A stretch of 64,000 nt of DNA, from positions 1-64,000 of the forward strand of contig NZ_SCTC01000022.1 in NCBI RefSeq assembly GCF_004299445.1, in the 5' to 3' direction. The notes under the pieces were generated by a model. That model saw only the letters and a program-made list of their open reading frames with translations. It searched no databases and was not told the DNA's origin. Numbering within the stretch: position 1 is the first letter of the stretch; every line of letters starts with the position of its first letter. This DNA is from Phenylobacterium sp. (GTDB lineage: Bacteria; Pseudomonadota; Alphaproteobacteria; Caulobacterales; Caulobacteraceae). A program made the position numbers and the translations under genes. Shown here one piece after another: positions 60,605 to 64,000 of the stretch.

Positions 60605-61395
60605 GTGGGCGCTCCTTCCCAGAAGACGTCCTCGAATTCGGGGCCGTAGATGTCGATGAGTTGTTCGCGCTTCAGGCCATCGGAGGGGCCGTCGTAGACG
60701 ACCTTGCCGGCCTTCAGCGCCACCACGCGGTCGCAATAGCGCAGGGCGTAGTCAACCTGGTGGAGTGTGACGAGGACCGTGAGGCCGTCATTCTTGTTCA
60801 GCTCGCGCAGGATCTCCATCACCCGGCGGGCCGAGACGGGGTCGAGCGAGGCGACGGGCTCGTCGGCCAGGATGATCTTGGCCTTCTGGACCAGCGCGCG
60901 GGCGATCGCGCCCCGCTGCTGCTGGCCGCCCGACAGCGTGTTGGCGCGCTGGGTGGCGTAGTCCGAGACGCCGAAGCGGTGCAGGGCCGCCATCGCCGCC
61001 TGCTTGGTCTCGGCGGGCCAGAGGCCCAGCGCCGCCTGCCAGAAGCTGATGCGGCCCAGCGAGCCCAGCGCCACGTTGGTGAACAGCGACAGCCGGCCCA
61101 CCAGGTTGAACTGCTGGAAGATCATGCCGATCCGCGTGCGGGTCTTGCGCACGTTGGAGTCGATGCGGCCGTCCTTCTGGACCGGGCCGTCGAAGGCCAC
61201 GATCTCGCCGGGACCGGCGTCGATCGTCTGGAGCGCGCTGATCGAGCGCAGCAAGGTGGATTTCCCCGATCCCGAAGGGCCGATCAGGGCGATCATCTCG
61301 CCCTTCCTGGCGTCCAGCGACACCCCGTCGAGGGCCCGGCGCTGGCCGAAGGTCTTGGAGACGTTCCGTATCGACAGAACGGCGGCGTCAGGCAT
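60601..61395 (-). CDS. phnC: Phosphonate ABC transporter ATPase PhnC
   Basis: 264 residues. Walker A GPSGSGKST, signature LSGGQQQRGAIARAL, Walker B KIILADEPVASLDP, and the PhnC-specific RTRIGMIFQQFNLVGRLSLFTNVALG. It powers PhnE. The phnCDE order with 4-base overlaps is one operon; no phosphonate-degradation genes follow in the window. Divergent from the ornithine decarboxylase leader. Confidence 0.94.
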   Translation of the reverse strand: MPDAAVLSIRNVSKTFGQRRALDGVSLDARKGEMIALIGPSGSGKSTLLRSISALQTIDAGPGEIVAFDGPVQKDGRIDSNVRKTRTRIGMIFQQFNLVGRLSLFTNVALGSLGRISFWQAALGLWPAETKQAAMAALHRFGVSDYATQRANTLSGGQQQRGAIARALVQKAKIILADEPVASLDPVSARRVMEILRELNKNDGLTVLVTLHQVDYALRYCDRVVALKAGKVVYDGPSDGLKREQLIDIYGPEFEDVFWEGAPT

Positions 61396-61639
61396 GTGGT
61401 CGGTCGGAGCTTTCCCGTAACAAACCCGGCTTCATGGCACGTCTGGCGCCATGCGGTCTAGCGCGGGCCCGGGCTCGCGAGCCCTTCGGCCAAAACGGCG
61501 CCCCCTAACGGGCGAACGGCCTACAACTGCGCCAAGAGTAAGGACCGGTCGCCCCCTCGGGGGCCCCCGTCGCGGCCCCCTGGACGGCGCCTCGCGCTCG
61601 CCCACGCGAGACAACGCGCAAAAAGTCGCAAACACGAGA

Positions 61640-61742
61640 CTTTACATGGGGGTCCATTGCCCCTAAATGCGCGCCTTCCGGCGGACCCGATGTCCTCAAA
61701 AGCGCTGCTAACGCCGGACTTGGTTCAACAATCCGTTGGGGG
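61640..61742 (+). ncRNA. Candidate speF-type leader RNA of the ornithine decarboxylase gene
   Basis: The 347-base gap 61396-61742 holds no standard gene but a conserved-looking leader before the ODC start. GC hairpins (CCCCTCGGGGGCC near 61553) precede a segment with GGCGGACCCGATGTCCTC, in which GGAC and GTCC can pair. A speF RNA motif upstream of ornithine decarboxylase is known in alphaproteobacteria; I cannot align it here, so the match is a guess from position and look. A short ORF is embedded (61667-61711). Confidence 0.4.
61667..61711 (+). CDS. Short upstream ORF in the ODC leader
   Basis: ATG to TAA encoding 14 residues, MRAFRRTRCPQKRC, rich in Arg, ending 40 bases before the ODC start. 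The RRT triplet resembles part of the enterobacterial SpeFL leader peptide that stalls ribosomes when ornithine is high. No strong ribosome site is visible. Supported only by position and composition. Confidence 0.35.
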   Translation: MRAFRRTRCPQKRC

Positions 61743-61751
61743 TTGCGTGAG

Positions 61752-63023
61752 GTGCAGACGTACCATACGCCCCTGGACCTTGTCCGTGAGCGGTCACCGG
61801 AGCGTCCCGTCGCCTTTGCGCGACCCGACGCGGTGGCGGTAGCGGCGCGCTGGTTCCAGGACAGCTTTAAGGGCGACGTTTTCTACGCTGTGAAGGCGAA
61901 CCCTTCGCCGTGGGTCATCGAGACCCTCGTGCAGAACGGCGTGAATTCGTTCGATGTGGCGTCGATCCGCGAGATCGAGCTCGTGGCGCAGTTCGCCCCG
62001 GGCGCGCGCATGGCCTTCATGCATCCGGTGAAGAGCCGCAAGGCGATCGCAGAGGCGTACAACCGCTTCGGCGTGAAGACCTTCGCGCTCGACACGCATG
62101 AGGAGCTGGCGAAGATTCTCGAGGCCACTGGCGGCGCCGAGGACCTGACCCTGATCGTGCGCCTCGCGGTCGTCGCGGAAGGCGCGTCCTACTCCCTGGC
62201 CGGCAAGTTCGGCGTCGACCTGCACGAGGCTCCGGCCCTGCTGCTGGCCGCGCGCCGCGCCACCCAGGGCAAGATGGGCGTCAGCTTCCACGTCGGCAGC
62301 CAGTGCATGCGGCCCACCGCCTACCAGGCGGCGATGGCCCAGGCCCAGCGCGCCATCGTGCGCGCCGGCGTCATGGTCGACATCGTCGACGTCGGCGGCG
62401 GCTTCCCGTCGGTCTACCCGGGCATGATCCCGCCGGACATGAGCGACTATGTCGACTCCATCCAGCGCGGCTTCGGCGAGATGAGCGTGCACGAGGAAAC
62501 CGAGCTGTGGGCCGAGCCCGGCCGGGCCCTGGTGGCGGAAGCCTCCTCGGTGCTGACCAAGGTCGAGCTCAAGAAGGGCGACGCGCTGTATCTCAACGAC
62601 GGCAGCTACGGCTCGCTGTTCGATGCGGCGCACATGAAGTGGCCCTTCCCGGTGAAGCTTTACCGCGGCGAAGGCGACGACGCCCACGAAGTGGAAGGCG
62701 CCCTCAAGCCCTTTCGCTTCTACGGCCCGACCTGCGACTCGATCGACCACATGCCGGGCCCGTTCTGGCTGCCGGAAGACATCCGCGAGGGTGACTACAT
62801 CGAGATCGGCATGCTGGGCGCGTACGGCGTGGCCATGACGACCAACTTCAACGGCTTCGGCGAAGCCGAGATCGTCGAGGTCCGCGACGCCCCGATGGCC
62901 TCGATGTTCGGCCTGGCCGGTCGCACCATCCGACTGCCCCGCGAGGAGCGTGAGGAAGACCGCAAGGTCGTTCGCCTCTCGCGCCCCAAGGGCCGCGCCG
63001 GGAAGAGCCGCCGCAAGCGGTAA
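61752..63023 (+). CDS. Ornithine decarboxylase (PLP fold type III)
   Basis: 423 residues from a GTG at 61752; TTG 61743 is an alternative. The PLP lysine is in GDVFYAVKANPSPWVIETL. KMGVSFHVGSQCMRPTAY and DVGGGFPSVYPG bind PLP phosphate; the catalytic Cys is in YGPTCDSIDHM, as in eukaryotic-type ODC. It makes putrescine from ornithine; related lysine/ornithine enzymes exist, so lysine may also be used. The C-terminal tail is very basic (SRPKGRAGKSRRKR). It is followed by a deoxyhypusine-synthase-like gene. Confidence 0.9.
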   Translation: MQTYHTPLDLVRERSPERPVAFARPDAVAVAARWFQDSFKGDVFYAVKANPSPWVIETLVQNGVNSFDVASIREIELVAQFAPGARMAFMHPVKSRKAIAEAYNRFGVKTFALDTHEELAKILEATGGAEDLTLIVRLAVVAEGASYSLAGKFGVDLHEAPALLLAARRATQGKMGVSFHVGSQCMRPTAYQAAMAQAQRAIVRAGVMVDIVDVGGGFPSVYPGMIPPDMSDYVDSIQRGFGEMSVHEETELWAEPGRALVAEASSVLTKVELKKGDALYLNDGSYGSLFDAAHMKWPFPVKLYRGEGDDAHEVEGALKPFRFYGPTCDSIDHMPGPFWLPEDIREGDYIEIGMLGAYGVAMTTNFNGFGEAEIVEVRDAPMASMFGLAGRTIRLPREEREEDRKVVRLSRPKGRAGKSRRKR

Positions 63024-63047
63024 CAACTGTCGGATTCAAGTGTTATA

Positions 63048-63084
63048 GGCGCGGCCGGTCGCTCCGTCCCGGTCGCGCCTTTTT
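63048..63084 (+). terminator. Intrinsic terminator after ornithine decarboxylase
   Basis: GGCGCGGCCGG pairs with CCGGTCGCGCC (one G-T pair), then TTTTT. It sits between ODC and the downstream gene, so it may reduce or tune readthrough. Confidence 0.8.
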
Positions 63085-63126
63085 CTATGGCGACGGGCGA
63101 TCACCCTCAGAAGGGAACTTCAGAAG

Positions 63127-64000
63127 ATGAACGCTCCGGCGAACACCAACCGCAAGGCCGAGCTCCTGGCCAACACCGTCGAGCACGTGGCGATCGACCA
63201 GTACGACGCCCGGCCCGTCATCGACGCCATGCGCAAGATGAGCTTCACCAGCCGCGACACCGCGCGCGCCGCCGACATCTGGTCGATGTCGCTGCAGGAC
63301 CCCGACTGCTCGACCTGGCTGACCCTGGCCGGCTCGACCAGCGCGGGCGGCTGCATGCACATCTACCGCGACATGGTGAAGTACGGGATGATCGACGCGA
63401 TCGTCGCCACCGGCGCCTCGATCGTCGACATGGATTTCTTCGAAGCCCTCGGCTTCAAGCACTACCAGGCCGACTCCACCGTCGACGACCGTGAGCTGCG
63501 CGAGATGTACATCGACCGCATCTACGACACCTACATCGACGAGGAAGAGCTCCAGAACTGCGACGGCACGATCTACGCGCTGTGCGAACTGCTGGAGCCG
63601 CGCCCCTACTCGAGCCGCGAGTTCATCCACGAGATGGGCAAGTGGCTGGCGGCCGGCAACGCGAAGAAGCCGGACAGCCTGGTCGAGGTGGCTTATCGGG
63701 AGGGCGTGCCGATCTTCTGCCCGGCCTTCGTCGACTCGTCGGCCGGCTTCGGCCTAGTGAAGCATCAGGTCGAGCGGATGAAGGCGGGCAAGCCCTACCT
63801 CACCATCGACGCCGTGGCCGACTTCCGCGAACTGACCGAGATCAAGCTGAAGGCCGGCGCGACCGGCCTCTTCATGGTGGGCGGCGGCGTGCCGAAGAAC
63901 TTCGCGCAGGACACCGTCGTCTGCGCCGAGATCCTCGGCCACGAGGTCGACATGCACAAGTACGCCGTCCAGATCACCGTGGCCGACGTGCGCGACGGCG
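63127..64000 (+). CDS. Deoxyhypusine-synthase-like protein (partial)
   Basis: The first 291 residues are in the window; the C-terminus is cut off. STSAGGCMHIYRDMVKYGMIDAIVATGASIVDMDFFEALGFKHY is the NAD-binding core of the deoxyhypusine synthase family, and GVPIFCPAFVDSSAGFGL and GATGLFMVGGGVPKNFAQDT fit too. The Lys that forms the enzyme-imine would lie beyond the window. Bacteria lack eIF5A, so such proteins are thought to make homospermidine or related polyamines; adjacency to ODC supports a polyamine role. Start chosen at ATG 63127. Confidence 0.88.
   Translation, partial: MNAPANTNRKAELLANTVEHVAIDQYDARPVIDAMRKMSFTSRDTARAADIWSMSLQDPDCSTWLTLAGSTSAGGCMHIYRDMVKYGMIDAIVATGASIVDMDFFEALGFKHYQADSTVDDRELREMYIDRIYDTYIDEEELQNCDGTIYALCELLEPRPYSSREFIHEMGKWLAAGNAKKPDSLVEVAYREGVPIFCPAFVDSSAGFGLVKHQVERMKAGKPYLTIDAVADFRELTEIKLKAGATGLFMVGGGVPKNFAQDTVVCAEILGHEVDMHKYAVQITVADVRDG

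Noticed and set aside
1-64000. tRNA, rRNA, insertion sequences or integrase genes at the edge of the accessory module
   Set aside because: None could be recognised on either strand; if the module is mobile, its boundary genes lie outside the window.

Overview
The window is high-GC alphaproteobacterial chromosome, most likely Caulobacterales (Caulobacter or Phenylobacterium type). This is inferred from gene content: a TrcR/DUF1013 cell-cycle regulator, a pgl-edd-glk Entner-Doudoroff cluster, a PEPxxWA-CTERM protein, an ornithine decarboxylase followed by a deoxyhypusine-synthase-like gene, and many acyl-CoA genes. No rRNA, tRNA or CRISPR array was recognised. Both ends are cut: a metallopeptidase gene on the left and the deoxyhypusine-synthase-like gene on the right.

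Region 1-4030 is an accessory module. An XRE repressor and an ImmA/IrrE-type protease are transcribed leftward. Rightward run three overlapping genes for a bacterial ubiquitin-like pathway: three tandem ubiquitin-like domains fused to an E2-like domain, a JAB peptidase fused to an E1-like domain, and a DUF6527 protein. The E2-like domain has no cysteine. Region 4167-10101 holds a PEP-CTERM protein, a 1148-residue winged-helix/pseudo-cyclase/AAA/TPR regulator and an AmpG-like transporter. They are linked by a near-identical 30-bp direct-repeat element on each side of the regulator gene.

Region 10360-15222 is an acyl-CoA cluster (CaiB-type CoA transferase, IclR regulator, acyl-CoA dehydrogenase, enoyl-CoA hydratase) with an IclR-like operator in the divergent promoter. 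Region 15279-22555 is mixed: an ankyrin protein, a LanC-like enzyme with a CCG zinc motif, an ABC1/AarF kinase, DUF427, a nitrilase-family hydrolase, a membrane protein, a MipA-like porin and a MarR regulator. Region 22627-31464 is carbohydrate metabolism: pgl-edd-glk leftward, and a glycosyltransferase, debranching enzyme and GH15 glucoamylase rightward.

Region 31499-40795 contains ubiX, two small YdcH/DUF465 proteins, trcR, an RTX metalloprotease, an ilvD-FMN reductase-ribB operon and a LysR regulator. Region 40792-44974 is a second fatty-acid cluster. The rest includes a serine hydrolase, a MATE exporter, an rfbD homologue, an amino-acid permease, a DUF885 protein, a redoxin/heme/copper/EF-hand lipoprotein, a D-2-hydroxyacid dehydrogenase, a TetR gene, an unusual TetR-glycosyltransferase fusion with a perfect palindrome over its start codon, a Nudix hydrolase, phnCDE, and the polyamine pair with a long leader.

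Most convergent gene ends carry GC-rich hairpins of a CCCTCCCC/GGGGAGGG style, and several other long inverted repeats lie between genes.
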